Shown: one piece after another, positions 54,809 through 63,999 of the stretch
Position numbering within the stretch: the first letter of the stretch is position 1
Layout: every line of letters begins with the position of its first letter
Assembly (NCBI GenBank): GCA_934177795.1
Contig: CAKPPS010000001.1
Location: 62,001-126,000 of the forward strand
DNA: 64,000 bases
Direction: 5' to 3'
Origin: an uncultured Clostridia bacterium
GTDB lineage: Bacteria > Bacillota > Clostridia > TANB77 > CAG-508
Notes under the pieces: model-generated
Told to the model about the DNA's origin: nothing
Seen by the model: only the letters and a program-made list of their open reading frames with translations
Database searches by the model: none
Translations under genes and position numbers: made by a program

Positions 54809-55666
54809 ATGAATGGAATAATAATAATAAATAAGCCATTAAATTGTACATCACATGATATAGTAGCCAAGATAAAAAAAATTTCAAAAAGTAAAGTGGG
54901 GCATACAGGAACATTAGATCCATTAGCAACAGGAGTATTACCAATTTTAATAGGTAAAGGAACCTTGTGTTCAAAATATTTGATAAATCATGATAAAACA
55001 TATATTGCAACAGTTCAATTAGGTATAAAAACAACAACAGCTGATTCAGAAGGAGAAGTTATAGAAAAAAAGAGTATAAATAAAAAAATTTTAGATGAAG
55101 AATATATACAAAAAAAATTATATACATTTTTAGGAAAACAAGAGCAAGTTCCGCCAATGTATTCTGCAATAAAGGTTAATGGAAAAAAATTATATGAATA
55201 TGCAAGAAAAAATCAAGAAATTAAAGTAGAGCCACGACAAATAGAAATATATGAAATAAGATTATTAAATTATGATACTAATACAGATGAAATAGAATTT
55301 GAAGTGAAATGTTCAAAAGGTACATATATAAGAAGCTTATGTGAAGATATAGCTCAAAGATTAGATACTGTTGGATATATGAAAAAATTAAATAGAGTTC
55401 AAGTAGGAGAATTTAATATTAAACAAGCTATATCTGTAGCAAATCTAAATGAAACAAAAATAGAAGAAAATTTAATTGGTATAGAGCAATTGTTTAATAA
55501 TTCTGAAAAAATTGAATTAAACAATAAAAAATTGCAGTTATTTTTAAATGGAGTACAATTAACGAATTTTAATATAGATGGTCAATATAGAATATATAGT
55601 GACAAAAAATTTATAGGAATAGGAATTATAAAAAATCAGTTATTGAAAAGAGATATAGTAATATAA
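54809..55666 (+). CDS. truB: tRNA pseudouridine-55 synthase
   Basis: TruB makes pseudouridine 55 in the T-loop of tRNAs. The 285 residues start MNGIIIINKPLNCTSHDIVAKI. The catalytic Asp is in HTGTLDPLATGVLPI near 40, and YSAIKVNGKKLYEYAR and CSKGTYIRSLCEDIA follow. The C-terminal PUA-like part is short. Start ATG 54809 follows AAAGAGG. It lies directly after rnpB, another tRNA maturation gene. Full length. Confidence 0.97.
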   Translation: MNGIIIINKPLNCTSHDIVAKIKKISKSKVGHTGTLDPLATGVLPILIGKGTLCSKYLINHDKTYIATVQLGIKTTTADSEGEVIEKKSINKKILDEEYIQKKLYTFLGKQEQVPPMYSAIKVNGKKLYEYARKNQEIKVEPRQIEIYEIRLLNYDTNTDEIEFEVKCSKGTYIRSLCEDIAQRLDTVGYMKKLNRVQVGEFNIKQAISVANLNETKIEENLIGIEQLFNNSEKIELNNKKLQLFLNGVQLTNFNIDGQYRIYSDKKFIGIGIIKNQLLKRDIVI

Positions 55667-55670
55667 ATAG

Positions 55671-55715
55671 AACCACCTTAATATACTTAGAAAGAAAGTA
55701 TTCAAAGAGGTGGTT
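55671..55715 (+). promoter_or_regulatory. Hairpin that sequesters the ribosome binding site of the next gene
   Basis: AACCACCT (55671-55678) pairs with AGGTGGTT (55708-55715), which is the ribosome binding site of the gene starting at 55718. An inner ATACTT/AAGTAT stem extends it. It could block translation or act as a weak terminator. Confidence 0.55.
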
Positions 55716-55717
55716 TT

Positions 55718-56554
55718 ATGTATTATATTCAAGAAAATGACAAGCCTAGATTGATAGAAAGACTATTTGATATTGTAAAAGTAGAAGAAAATAAAATTAT
55801 TATTCCGGCAGAAAAAAAACAATTAAAGAAAATAGATAAATATGCAAAAAAAACAATAAAAATATTGGACAAATCTAATAGTCAAAAAGTAGTTTTAAGT
55901 AAAAAAATTAAACAACAAGAAGTTTATATGAACTACTTAAATGCTCACAATTATATAATTGTAGATGGTAAATGGTTATTTAAAATGTTAGTATTTGAAG
56001 TAATAGAATATGTAATAGATAAGAAATTTAAAGAAAAAAAAGATGTGTCTATATCTATTTTAACTAATGATATCTCAGAAATGACAATATATATAATCAA
56101 TAATTTAGCAAAAAAGTATAAAGATATGAAAGTAGTATCAAATCATATTGAAAAATTAAAGAAAATAGAAGAAAAAGTTATGGAGAATGAAGGAATATTA
56201 ATACATATCAGTAACAATAAAAGAAAAGTAATTTCAAATGTAGACATAGTCTTAAATTTAGATTTTCCAACAGAGCTAATAAACAGATATAGAATAAATA
56301 ATGAAGCTATAATTATAAATTTTAATGGAAATGTAAAAATAAAAGATAAAAGATTTAATGGATTAAATATTAATGATTATGAAATAGAATGGAAAAATGC
56401 GCCATTTGAAAAAGAGACAATTAATAAGTTTTTTATGAAAGATTTATATGAAACAGAGATTTATCAAAAACAGCCAATAGAAAAAATATTATTTCAAATA
56501 AAAAAAGATAAAATAAAAATTAAAGAATTGGTAGCAGTAAGAACAAAACTTTAA
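55718..56554 (+). CDS. Conserved-looking cytoplasmic protein of unknown function
   Basis: I do not recognise this 278-residue protein. It alternates beta and alpha elements: IIVDGKWLFKMLVFEVIEYVI, VSISILTNDISEMTIYIINNLA, then VISNVDIVLNLDFPTELINRYRIN, suggesting a Rossmann-like alpha/beta fold with a DFP(T)EL-type loop. There is no signal peptide, membrane segment or metal cluster. Its ribosome binding site is inside a strong hairpin, so translation may be regulated. It lies between truB and the class A PBP, in the same direction as both. A nucleotide- or RNA-related role is only a guess. Confidence 0.65.
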   Translation: MYYIQENDKPRLIERLFDIVKVEENKIIIPAEKKQLKKIDKYAKKTIKILDKSNSQKVVLSKKIKQQEVYMNYLNAHNYIIVDGKWLFKMLVFEVIEYVIDKKFKEKKDVSISILTNDISEMTIYIINNLAKKYKDMKVVSNHIEKLKKIEEKVMENEGILIHISNNKRKVISNVDIVLNLDFPTELINRYRINNEAIIINFNGNVKIKDKRFNGLNINDYEIEWKNAPFEKETINKFFMKDLYETEIYQKQPIEKILFQIKKDKIKIKELVAVRTKL

Positions 56555-56637
56555 TATTTCAAATTAAATACTTTCATTTTTTAAAAAAATATAATATAAT
56601 GTAATTGCTAATTTAAAAGTGGCAAGGAGGTAAAGAA

Positions 56638-59271
56638 ATGCCAACCAATAATAGAAGAAATATGGATAAAACAAAGAAATATAAAATAGAGCAGGCAAAA
56701 AGAAAGAGAAAAGCCAATAGTCAAAAAAGAAAAAAACCTAATATATCTAAAAAGGAAGAAGAAACAAATAAAAAATTAAGAAATAGAAGCAAAAATAAAA
56801 AAATGAAATTTTCAGATAGACATCCTAAATTAGTTTTATTAACAAGAATAATTATATTATTATTAGTTTTATTATGTGTTATAGGAGCAGGGATTGGTGT
56901 AGGAATATTTTTTGGATTATTTGGTGATGATTTTGAAATAACAAAGGAAGAATTATCAATTGGGTCAGCTAATTCTATAATAGTAGATTCAAATGGAGGA
57001 GTAATTGCAAATTTAAGTGGAGATGAAAAAAGAAAAATAGTATCATTAAATGATATGGCAGCGTATTTACCTAAAGCTTATGTAGCAATGGAAGATGAAA
57101 GATTTTATAAACATAGTGGCGTAGATTTAAAAAGAACAGCAGGAGCTATAATACATACAGTCATGGGAAATAGTTCGTATGGAGGAAGTACAATAACTCA
57201 ACAATTAGTAAAAAATATAACTAAAGATGATGATAGAGCAGGAATTGCTGGAGTAAAAAGAAAAGTAAAAGAGTGGGCAAAAGCATATCAAGTAGAAAGA
57301 ATGATTTCAAAAGATCAAATATTAGAATTATACTTGAATATACTATATGTTGGTGGAGAAGGAAATTTACATGGTGTAGAATTAGGAGCAGAATATTATT
57401 TTAATAAAAGTGCAAAAGATTTAACATTAGCCCAATGCGCATATATGGCTGGAATTAACAGTTCACCAAGTAGATATAATCCATTTGATGAAAGTAAAGA
57501 TAATACAGAATTAATAAAAAAACAAACAAAAGTAGCTTTAAAGAAGATGAAAGAATTAAAATATATAGAAAGTGAAGAAGAATATGAAGCAGCAGTAGCA
57601 GAAGTGGATAATGGTTTAGCATTTCAAAAAGGTTCAATTTCTACAACATCAGCATATTCATATCATACAGAAGCTGTAATAGACCAAGTAATAAAACAAG
57701 TAATGCAAGAAAAACAATGGTCACAACAAATGGCTGAAAATTATGTATATGGAAGTGGACTTACAATATATTCAACAGTAGATTCTAATATACAATCACA
57801 AATGGAAGAAGAATTCAAGAAAAGTAAATATATAGTTGCAGGAAAAGCTAAAAATAAAAAAACAGGAGAAAAATTAAATGACCATTCACAATCTGCAATG
57901 GTAGTAATAGACTATAAAACTGGAAATGTAGTAGGAACAGTTGGAGGATTAGGAGAAAAAACTGAAACTAGGGGAATAAATAGAGCTACTCAGAGTGTGA
58001 GACAAACTGGATCTTCAATGAAACCATTAGCTGTTATAGCACCAGGATTAGAAGAAAAAATTATAACAGCGGCGACTGTGTATGATGATGCAGCAACTGA
58101 TTTTGGAGGAGGATATAAACCAGAAAACTATAATGGATTTAAAGGTTTAATAAATATCAGAAAATTTATTTCTACTTCTCAAAATATTCCGGCATTAAAA
58201 ATAATGAGAGAATTACAACCTGAAAAAGCAATTACATATTTAAATAAAATGGGATTAAGTAATATAAAAGAAAATGAAGATAATGATTTATCATTAGCAT
58301 TAGGAGGAACTAGAAATGGTGCTACACCATTAGAAATGGCAGCAGCGTATGCAACAATAGCTAATAATGGAGTATATATTACACCAACATTTTTTACAAA
58401 AGTGGTTGACTCAAGTGGAAATACAGTAATGACTCCAAACCAGGAACAAACTAGAGTAATATCAGAACAAAATGCATATATAGCAAAAACTATTATAGAA
58501 GAACCAGTAAAAGCAGGAGGAACAGCTACATATTGTGCTATTTCTGGTATGGATGTAGCTGCAAAAACAGGTACAACAGATGATAATTATGATAGATGGC
58601 TTTGCGGATTTACACCATATTATGCTGGTGCATGTTGGTATGGATATGATAATAATGAAACTGTTTCTTATCCTTATAGCGGAAATCCTGCAGGTTCAAT
58701 ATGGAGTGCAGTCATGTCAGCAATACATAAAGGATTATCAAGTGCAACATTTGAAAAACCAAGTGGAATAGTGGAACAAACAGTATGTAGAAAAACAGGA
58801 GGATTAGCATCAACGGGATGTTCAGATACATATAAAGAGATATTTACTCAAGATAATTTACCAGAAAAATGTCAAGGACATGGTAGTCAAACAATATGTA
58901 CAATATCTAATAAAGTAGCAACACAGTATTGCTCACAATATGGAACAGTTAGACAAAATTATTATGGTGCAGTAGTACCAAAAGAACAATTAGGTTTATG
59001 GACACCAATAAATGGTAAAAGTTCATCAGGAACAAAAATAAATGAAACTTGTACTATACATACTAAACCTAAAGAGGCAGAAAAAACAAACACAACAAAT
59101 ACAGTTACAAATGAAAACACAACAAAAAATAATACAACAGAAACAACAGGTGGCAATACAGCAACTGGAGGAGGTTCTTCAAATAATGGAAATACCGCTA
59201 CAGATGCAGGAAGCACAGAAAATCCAGGAGGAGATACAACACCACCAAGTGAAAGTACAACAACACAATAA
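56638..59271 (+). CDS. Class A penicillin-binding protein (transglycosylase/transpeptidase)
   Basis: This bifunctional 877-residue PBP polymerises glycan strands and cross-links peptides outside the membrane. A basic cytoplasmic tail is followed by one helix (about 60-90). The GT51 domain shows YVAMEDERFYKHSGVD with the catalytic Glu near 157, then GGSTITQQLVKN. The transpeptidase has SSMKPL (SxxK) near 460, SQN near 515 and KTGTT near 643. The last 90 residues are a Thr/Asn/Gly-rich tail, longer than usual. It belongs to the PBP1a/PonA group. Start ATG 56638 has AAGGAGG. cysS follows 16 bp later. Confidence 0.95.
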   Translation: MPTNNRRNMDKTKKYKIEQAKRKRKANSQKRKKPNISKKEEETNKKLRNRSKNKKMKFSDRHPKLVLLTRIIILLLVLLCVIGAGIGVGIFFGLFGDDFEITKEELSIGSANSIIVDSNGGVIANLSGDEKRKIVSLNDMAAYLPKAYVAMEDERFYKHSGVDLKRTAGAIIHTVMGNSSYGGSTITQQLVKNITKDDDRAGIAGVKRKVKEWAKAYQVERMISKDQILELYLNILYVGGEGNLHGVELGAEYYFNKSAKDLTLAQCAYMAGINSSPSRYNPFDESKDNTELIKKQTKVALKKMKELKYIESEEEYEAAVAEVDNGLAFQKGSISTTSAYSYHTEAVIDQVIKQVMQEKQWSQQMAENYVYGSGLTIYSTVDSNIQSQMEEEFKKSKYIVAGKAKNKKTGEKLNDHSQSAMVVIDYKTGNVVGTVGGLGEKTETRGINRATQSVRQTGSSMKPLAVIAPGLEEKIITAATVYDDAATDFGGGYKPENYNGFKGLINIRKFISTSQNIPALKIMRELQPEKAITYLNKMGLSNIKENEDNDLSLALGGTRNGATPLEMAAAYATIANNGVYITPTFFTKVVDSSGNTVMTPNQEQTRVISEQNAYIAKTIIEEPVKAGGTATYCAISGMDVAAKTGTTDDNYDRWLCGFTPYYAGACWYGYDNNETVSYPYSGNPAGSIWSAVMSAIHKGLSSATFEKPSGIVEQTVCRKTGGLASTGCSDTYKEIFTQDNLPEKCQGHGSQTICTISNKVATQYCSQYGTVRQNYYGAVVPKEQLGLWTPINGKSSSGTKINETCTIHTKPKEAEKTNTTNTVTNENTTKNNTTETTGGNTATGGGSSNNGNTATDAGSTENPGGDTTPPSESTTTQ

Positions 59272-59287
59272 TAGGAAAGGATAAGTT

Positions 59288-60679
59288 ATGGATATATATT
59301 TATATAATACATTAACAAGAAAAAAAGATAAATTTGAACCAATAGATAAAAAAGAAGTAAAAATATATTCTTGCGGTCCAACAGTATATAAAGATGCAAC
59401 AATAGGAAACATGAGAACAAACATATTTCAAGATGTATTAAAAAGAATGATGATATATAATGGATATAATGTAAAACATGTAATGAATATAACAGATGTA
59501 GGTCATTTAGTTTCAGATGGTGATGACGGAGAAGATAAAATGATAAAATCTGCAAAAGAGGAAAATAAAACTCCAAAAGAAATAGCAGAACATTATACAA
59601 AATTATTTTTTGATGATTTAAAAGATTTAAATATAAAAACTCCAGAAATTATATGTAAGGCAACAGAGTATATATCAGAAATGTTAGAATATGTTAAAAA
59701 ATTAATGGAGAATGGATATGCTTATGAAACATCAACAGCAATATACTTTGATGTTTCTAAGCTAGACCAATATCCTGTGTTATCTAATCATAAATTAGAA
59801 GAACAAAAAGCTGGAGCAAGAGTAGAAGTAGATTTAGAAAAGAAAAATCCGTATGATTTTGCATTATGGATTAAAGCACCAGAAAACCATTTGATGAAAT
59901 GGGATAGTCCATGGGGACCAAGTTATCCTGGATGGCATATAGAATGTTCAGCTATGTCAAGAAAACATCTAGGAGAACAATTTGATATACATACAGGAGG
60001 AATTGATTTAATACCAACACATCATGAAAATGAAATAGCTCAAAGCAAAGGAATATCTGGTAAAATACCAGCAAGATACTGGATTCATGGTGAATACCTA
60101 TTAATAAATGGTGGAAAGATGTCTAAAAGTTTGGGAAATGTATATTTATTGAAAGATATTAAAGAAAAAGGATATGACCCACTAGTATATAGAATATTAT
60201 GCTATACATGTAGTTATAGAAATAAATTAAACTTTACATGGGAAGGTATAGAAGCTGCTTCAAAAACATTAGAAAGATTGCGTAATGGATATAAAAGTAA
60301 TATAAATGGTACAGACATTTTAAATAATGAAGATTTACAAGAATTAGAGAGATTAGAAGAAGAATTTCATAAAGCAATTAATGATGATATGAATATGCCA
60401 TTAGCAATGAGTTTTGTTTGGGAAGTGATAAAATTTAATAAAAAATCTCCTGAAGTAGCTAAAATATTATTAAAATTTGATTCAGTACTTGGTATAGAAA
60501 TTGATAAAGAAAATACAGTAATAAATATACCTGTAGAAGTATTAAACTTAGCAAAAGATAGACAACAAGCAAGAAAGCAAAAAGATTGGACAGAATCAGA
60601 TAGATTAAGAGATGAAATAAAAAAACTAGGATTTGAAATAAAAGATAGTAAAGAAGGTTTTGAATTAACAAAAATTTAA
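59288..60679 (+). CDS. cysS: Cysteinyl-tRNA synthetase
   Basis: CysS charges tRNA-Cys. The 463 residues include the zinc and HIGH-region cluster (SCGPTVYKDATIGNMRTNIFQD, where HIGH appears as TIGN), GWHIECSAMSRKHLG, the zinc ligands in HTGGIDLIPTHHENEIAQ, and the KMSKSLGN motif near 278. The C-terminal anticodon-binding helices are complete. Start ATG 59288 follows AGGAAAGG. A strong palindromic terminator closes it. The residue before IGN in the HIGH motif is Thr rather than the more common His, as seen in many CysS proteins. Confidence 0.96.
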   Translation: MDIYLYNTLTRKKDKFEPIDKKEVKIYSCGPTVYKDATIGNMRTNIFQDVLKRMMIYNGYNVKHVMNITDVGHLVSDGDDGEDKMIKSAKEENKTPKEIAEHYTKLFFDDLKDLNIKTPEIICKATEYISEMLEYVKKLMENGYAYETSTAIYFDVSKLDQYPVLSNHKLEEQKAGARVEVDLEKKNPYDFALWIKAPENHLMKWDSPWGPSYPGWHIECSAMSRKHLGEQFDIHTGGIDLIPTHHENEIAQSKGISGKIPARYWIHGEYLLINGGKMSKSLGNVYLLKDIKEKGYDPLVYRILCYTCSYRNKLNFTWEGIEAASKTLERLRNGYKSNINGTDILNNEDLQELERLEEEFHKAINDDMNMPLAMSFVWEVIKFNKKSPEVAKILLKFDSVLGIEIDKENTVINIPVEVLNLAKDRQQARKQKDWTESDRLRDEIKKLGFEIKDSKEGFELTKI

Positions 60680-60692
60680 ATAAAAAAGATAA

Positions 60693-60719
60693 TCCCTCAT
60701 TTGCATTGCAAATGAGGGA
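60693..60719. terminator. Bidirectional terminator between cysS and the next minus-strand gene
   Basis: TCCCTCATTTGCA and TGCAAATGAGGGA form a perfect 13-bp stem around one T, with A and T runs on the flanks. Confidence 0.85.
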
Positions 60720-60731
60720 AAAAGGATTTAA

Positions 60732-61136
60732 TCATTTAATCTGTGGTCGGACGGTTACTTCCCATAATTGGTCAGATAATGTTTTAGAAAGAATTTTTCG
60801 ACTCCATTGATGGTTGATTGTAATTTCTTTCCAAACATTTTTTTCTTTGTAACAAATTTGTAAATCAAATTTGTCTGCACTATCAAATGCATAAACAAAG
60901 AAACCTACCTTGGAAGGAGTGACATTATATCTCTCCTTAATGATGTCTTTAAGTTCATCTTTAATGTCGCCCAGATATTCTGGGTCTGAATTTTCAAGTT
61001 GTACTATTTTATCATTATCTCTCACCCGGTGAGGTGTGAGCTGATATTTATTGATACCAACAAATACAGCGATAATGATAAGAGATAAAATAACACCCAA
61101 AAGTAATAAGTATAAATTATTTTTTTTGATTTTCAT
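60732..61136 (-). CDS. Membrane-anchored protein of unknown function, foreign-looking, with an in-frame CGG
   Basis: This 134-residue protein is not recognised. It has one N-terminal helix (about 8-28), then a soluble domain with DLQICYKEKNVWKEITINHQWSRKI. The gene has higher G+C and a different codon choice from its neighbours (CTC, GTC, CAC, CCG-like runs), suggesting recent acquisition. It has the only in-frame CGG outside the five shift genes (complement of 61026-61028, in TPHRVRDN). A +1 shift there would meet TGA immediately. So either CGG is sometimes read as Arg, or this newcomer is not properly expressed. The start ATG at 61136 has AAGGAGG. Confidence 0.6.
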   Translation of the reverse strand: MKIKKNNLYLLLLGVILSLIIIAVFVGINKYQLTPHRVRDNDKIVQLENSDPEYLGDIKDELKDIIKERYNVTPSKVGFFVYAFDSADKFDLQICYKEKNVWKEITINHQWSRKILSKTLSDQLWEVTVRPQIK

Positions 61137-61271
61137 AATGTGTATCCTCCTTGTGGTTGTGTAGAAAAGAAAAAGTTTCCTTTCTAAATAAAAATTTACT
61201 CTATACTTATTATACCACTTTTACATAAAAAGTTCAAATAAACTCAGGGACTTCGTATTTTACTATAAGTT

Positions 61272-61979
61272 CTAAAATATAAATTCATCATTATCTTTTA
61301 AAACAATAATATTTTTTATATTTAACTCATTTAATTTTTTACGTGTTGTATCATCCAGATGTGTTGCATAAAAAATACAATTAGGGTATTTTGTAGATAA
61401 ATATTCTAAATTATTTATACCTAGATGTGATTTCTTTCCAATTATAGAATTGCAATCACATATTAAATGATTACATTTTTCTGCCATTTTCTCAACATTT
61501 TTACATAATCTAGAATCTCCAGTAAATCCGATATTTTGAATATTATCATTAAATATATATCCATAAGCATTTATTCCTTCTTCATGTTCTAACAATATTC
61601 TTTCTATTTTATATTTACCAATGCTAAATTTATCATTATGAATATACTGAAAATAACCATTGATTTTTTCTACTTTATTAGGAAATGCTAATTTGGTAAT
61701 ATCATATATTTTATCTTTTCCAGTGGTATCACAATATATATTAGAGGGTTCAGAATTGTCGAAAATTTTATTTAGTAAAATAAAAGGTATATCTAAGAAA
61801 TGATCTCCATGAAAATGGGTAATTAGTATATGACTAACTTCACTTGGCTCTATTCCTGCATTTTTTAAAGTTTTACATGTACCATTCGGAACATCTATTA
61901 ATATGTTATTATCAATTAAATAGCTTGCACTATTATATTTGGAAAATATATTTCCTGATCCTATTATATTTAATTTCAT
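61272..61979 (-). CDS. MBL-fold metallo-hydrolase (RNase Z-like)
   Basis: This 235-residue metallo-beta-lactamase-fold protein has the zinc motif THFHGDHFLDIP near 53, a further His in LLEHEEG near 131, Asp in FTGDSR near 154, and a final His in FYATHLDD near 206. The layout is that of the RNase Z/phosphodiesterase (ElaC-like) branch, though it is shorter than true RNase Z (about 305 residues) and lacks a clear exosite arm. The substrate could be tRNA 3' trailers or a cyclic phosphodiester; not decidable. Start ATG at 61979, with GGAGG upstream on the minus strand. Confidence 0.8.
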   Translation of the reverse strand: MKLNIIGSGNIFSKYNSASYLIDNNILIDVPNGTCKTLKNAGIEPSEVSHILITHFHGDHFLDIPFILLNKIFDNSEPSNIYCDTTGKDKIYDITKLAFPNKVEKINGYFQYIHNDKFSIGKYKIERILLEHEEGINAYGYIFNDNIQNIGFTGDSRLCKNVEKMAEKCNHLICDCNSIIGKKSHLGINNLEYLSTKYPNCIFYATHLDDTTRKKLNELNIKNIIVLKDNDEFIF

Positions 61980-62041
61980 TTTTTTAATTCCTCCATTTGT
62001 TAACTAAAATAAATTATTATCATGAATGATAGCTTTTGAAA

Positions 62042-62212
62042 CTATATTAAATTAGAATTATATGTATTAATCCATTCAGTGATTTTATCTTGTTTTTGAT
62101 ATAAAATATTTAATAGATAATTTTCAAATGATTCATCTTTATTGATTTGACCATTTAATATAAATCTTAAAATATTATATAATACTAAGAAAGAGAAAGC
62201 AATAATAAGAAC
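62042..62212 (-). pseudogene. 3' remnant of a gene, possibly TetR-type regulator
   Basis: The minus strand is open for 56 codons up to TAG at 62042 and reads LVLYNILRFILNGQINKDES, then FENYLLNILYQKQDKITEWI. It has no start or ribosome binding site. The pattern resembles the C-terminal end of a TetR-family regulator, but it is too short to be sure. Confidence 0.35.
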
Positions 62213-62256
62213 TTATAAATTAAACAATTTTGCACACAATATATTATAGACTATAA

Positions 62257-62391
62257 GGAAAGGGTAAATTTGTAATAAGTGGAAAAGAATATTTTTTAGA
62301 GTCTGGCCAAACAATAATTATGTCAAAAGATAAACCTCATAGTGTATATGGGGAAGAGAATTTTAAGATGTTACTTGTAGTTTCTTTTTAA
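62257..62391 (+). pseudogene. 3' remnant of a cupin-domain protein
   Basis: The plus strand is open from 62257 to the TAA at 62389-62391 and reads GKFVISGKEYFLESGQTIIM, then SKDKPHSVYGEENFKMLLV. Gly-x-x-x-x-Pro-His and the preceding strand match the second half of a cupin barrel. The 5' half is absent. Confidence 0.5.
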
Positions 62392-62464
62392 AAGAATTTG
62401 TTAGATTAAAAAATAGAAGTTAAAAGATGTATAATGTATTTATAGGATTTTTATAATTAAAAAT

Positions 62465-62494
62465 AATCTCAAGGTGCAACGGCACCTTGAGATT
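62465..62494. terminator. Terminator downstream of the ABC transporter gene
   Basis: AATCTCAAGGTGC (62465-62477) pairs perfectly with GCACCTTGAGATT (62482-62494). On the minus strand it is followed by TATTTTT. Confidence 0.85.
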
Positions 62495-62517
62495 GAAAAA
62501 ACTAAAAAATTAAAAAA

Positions 62518-63999
62518 CTAAATTTCTTGAATAATATTTTCAGTTTTTGTCTGAATAAACTGAAAATTTCTAAAATTGTATTGGTGAGACAAACTTTCTT
62601 TAACCCCATCAATATTTTGATGAGTGGAAATGATTACAATTCTGTTTTTATCTAAGTTAGCATATTGTATAATATATGCTAAAATTTTTTCAGCATCAGC
62701 TGAATCAGAATTGTTTTTATCATCAAGTCCAGATGTACATTCATCTAGAACAATGACATCAATACTATCATCCAACCAATATAAAATTTTAGCAAGAATG
62801 AGTCTTTGCTTTTGACCATTTGAAAGGGATTGATTAAATTGCTTTTCTTTCATCCATTGCCAAACGTCAAAGCAGTTTGAATTTATTTCATTCCATAAAA
62901 ACAAATTTTCTAAAATATCCTTCATTTTTAAAAGATTAGGATTTTGACTGCAACAAAATAGTTCTTCGAAGATAGAAAAACTACCTAATTTTAATGTTTC
63001 ATCATAAAATAGAAACCTTGAAGTAGAAGGTATATCGACACTTTTTTCTAGTCGAATTCTTTCTGTCAACATTTTCATAAACGTTGATTTTCCACTTCCA
63101 GAAGGACCATAAAGAATGACTACCTCATTTTTATTTATACTTATTTTATTTTTTGATGTTAATGTGAAAGGTCTGTCATTCTGTGACTCTTCTACATATT
63201 TTATTGTGAAAGGATCAATTAGTATTTGATTAACTTGATAGTTATAATTTTTGTAAGATTCTTTATGATACACATCTAAAATTAATAACATATCTTTTTC
63301 TTCTTTTTCTAATACTATTAATCTTTTATTATATGCATTAAGAGTGTTAGCAATTTTTCTAATATTCCCCAATGCTGTTTCAACAATTATTAATATTGCA
63401 GCAATTTGAGTGATAGTAGCTAAATTAATAGTAGACCATTCAACTTTGGATAAATAAAATATTATAATTCCATATTGACTAAATGTTTCCAGTATGGAAA
63501 TAAATAATCTAGAGAAATTTAGTTTCTTATGAAATTGATTAATATTGTGGTTGCTAGACATAAGTGTTTTCTGGAATTTTTCAATTCTCATATCCAAGTC
63601 ACTTTTAACAATAACAGGAACTCTTAACAAATCATTAATTATAAGAGATTGTTCATTGTTATATTCTCTATCCTTTTCATAATATTCTTTTTCGTTAAAA
63701 CTACTATAAACAGAAGTTAAAAAAGAGATAAAGGAAAATATTAAAAGTAAAGGAATAAAAATTGTTTGCGAAATGGATGTATTGGTTAGTATAGATACAA
63801 TTAACATAGCAATTACACTAATAATCTGAAAAACATCAAATGTGTGCTGGATTTTTTGTTGCCATAAAATTTTAAGATAATTTTTTATAGTATTTAATAC
63901 TGATTCATTATTCATTATCTTATATAAATTATTAGCTTCATCGTATTTTAATACTTTATTAGATGTTTTACCAATAATTTGACTTGCAATGAATGTAAT
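62518..63999 (-). CDS. ABC exporter with fused membrane and ATPase domains, 5' end cut by window
   Basis: This is a half-transporter with its permease and nucleotide-binding domain in one chain. The frame stays open to the right edge (FIASQIIGKTSNKVLKYDEAN precedes the internal ATG at 63915), so the first helices are outside the window. Helices are seen at about 35-80 and 155-200 of the visible part. The ATPase has Walker A GPSGSGKSTFMK, signature LSNGQKQRL, Walker B DVIVLDECTSG and the switch His in STHQN. The Q-loop region is atypical and short. The neighbourhood on the right may hold a lantibiotic or peptide export system, which cannot be seen here. Confidence 0.85.
   Translation of the reverse strand: MTFIASQIIGKTSNKVLKYDEANNLYKIMNNESVLNTIKNYLKILWQQKIQHTFDVFQIISVIAMLIVSILTNTSISQTIFIPLLLIFSFISFLTSVYSSFNEKEYYEKDREYNNEQSLIINDLLRVPVIVKSDLDMRIEKFQKTLMSSNHNINQFHKKLNFSRLFISILETFSQYGIIIFYLSKVEWSTINLATITQIAAILIIVETALGNIRKIANTLNAYNKRLIVLEKEEKDMLLILDVYHKESYKNYNYQVNQILIDPFTIKYVEESQNDRPFTLTSKNKISINKNEVVILYGPSGSGKSTFMKMLTERIRLEKSVDIPSTSRFLFYDETLKLGSFSIFEELFCCSQNPNLLKMKDILENLFLWNEINSNCFDVWQWMKEKQFNQSLSNGQKQRLILAKILYWLDDSIDVIVLDECTSGLDDKNNSDSADAEKILAYIIQYANLDKNRIVIISTHQNIDGVKESLSHQYNFRNFQFIQTKTENIIQEI

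Larger units (their letters stand above)
61980..62517. other. Decayed region with two gene remnants
   Basis: About 540 bp with no intact gene. It contains a 56-codon minus-strand remnant (62042-62212), a 44-codon plus-strand cupin remnant (62257-62391), and a terminator (62465-62494) for the ABC gene. The rest shows nothing I can support. Confidence 0.6.
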
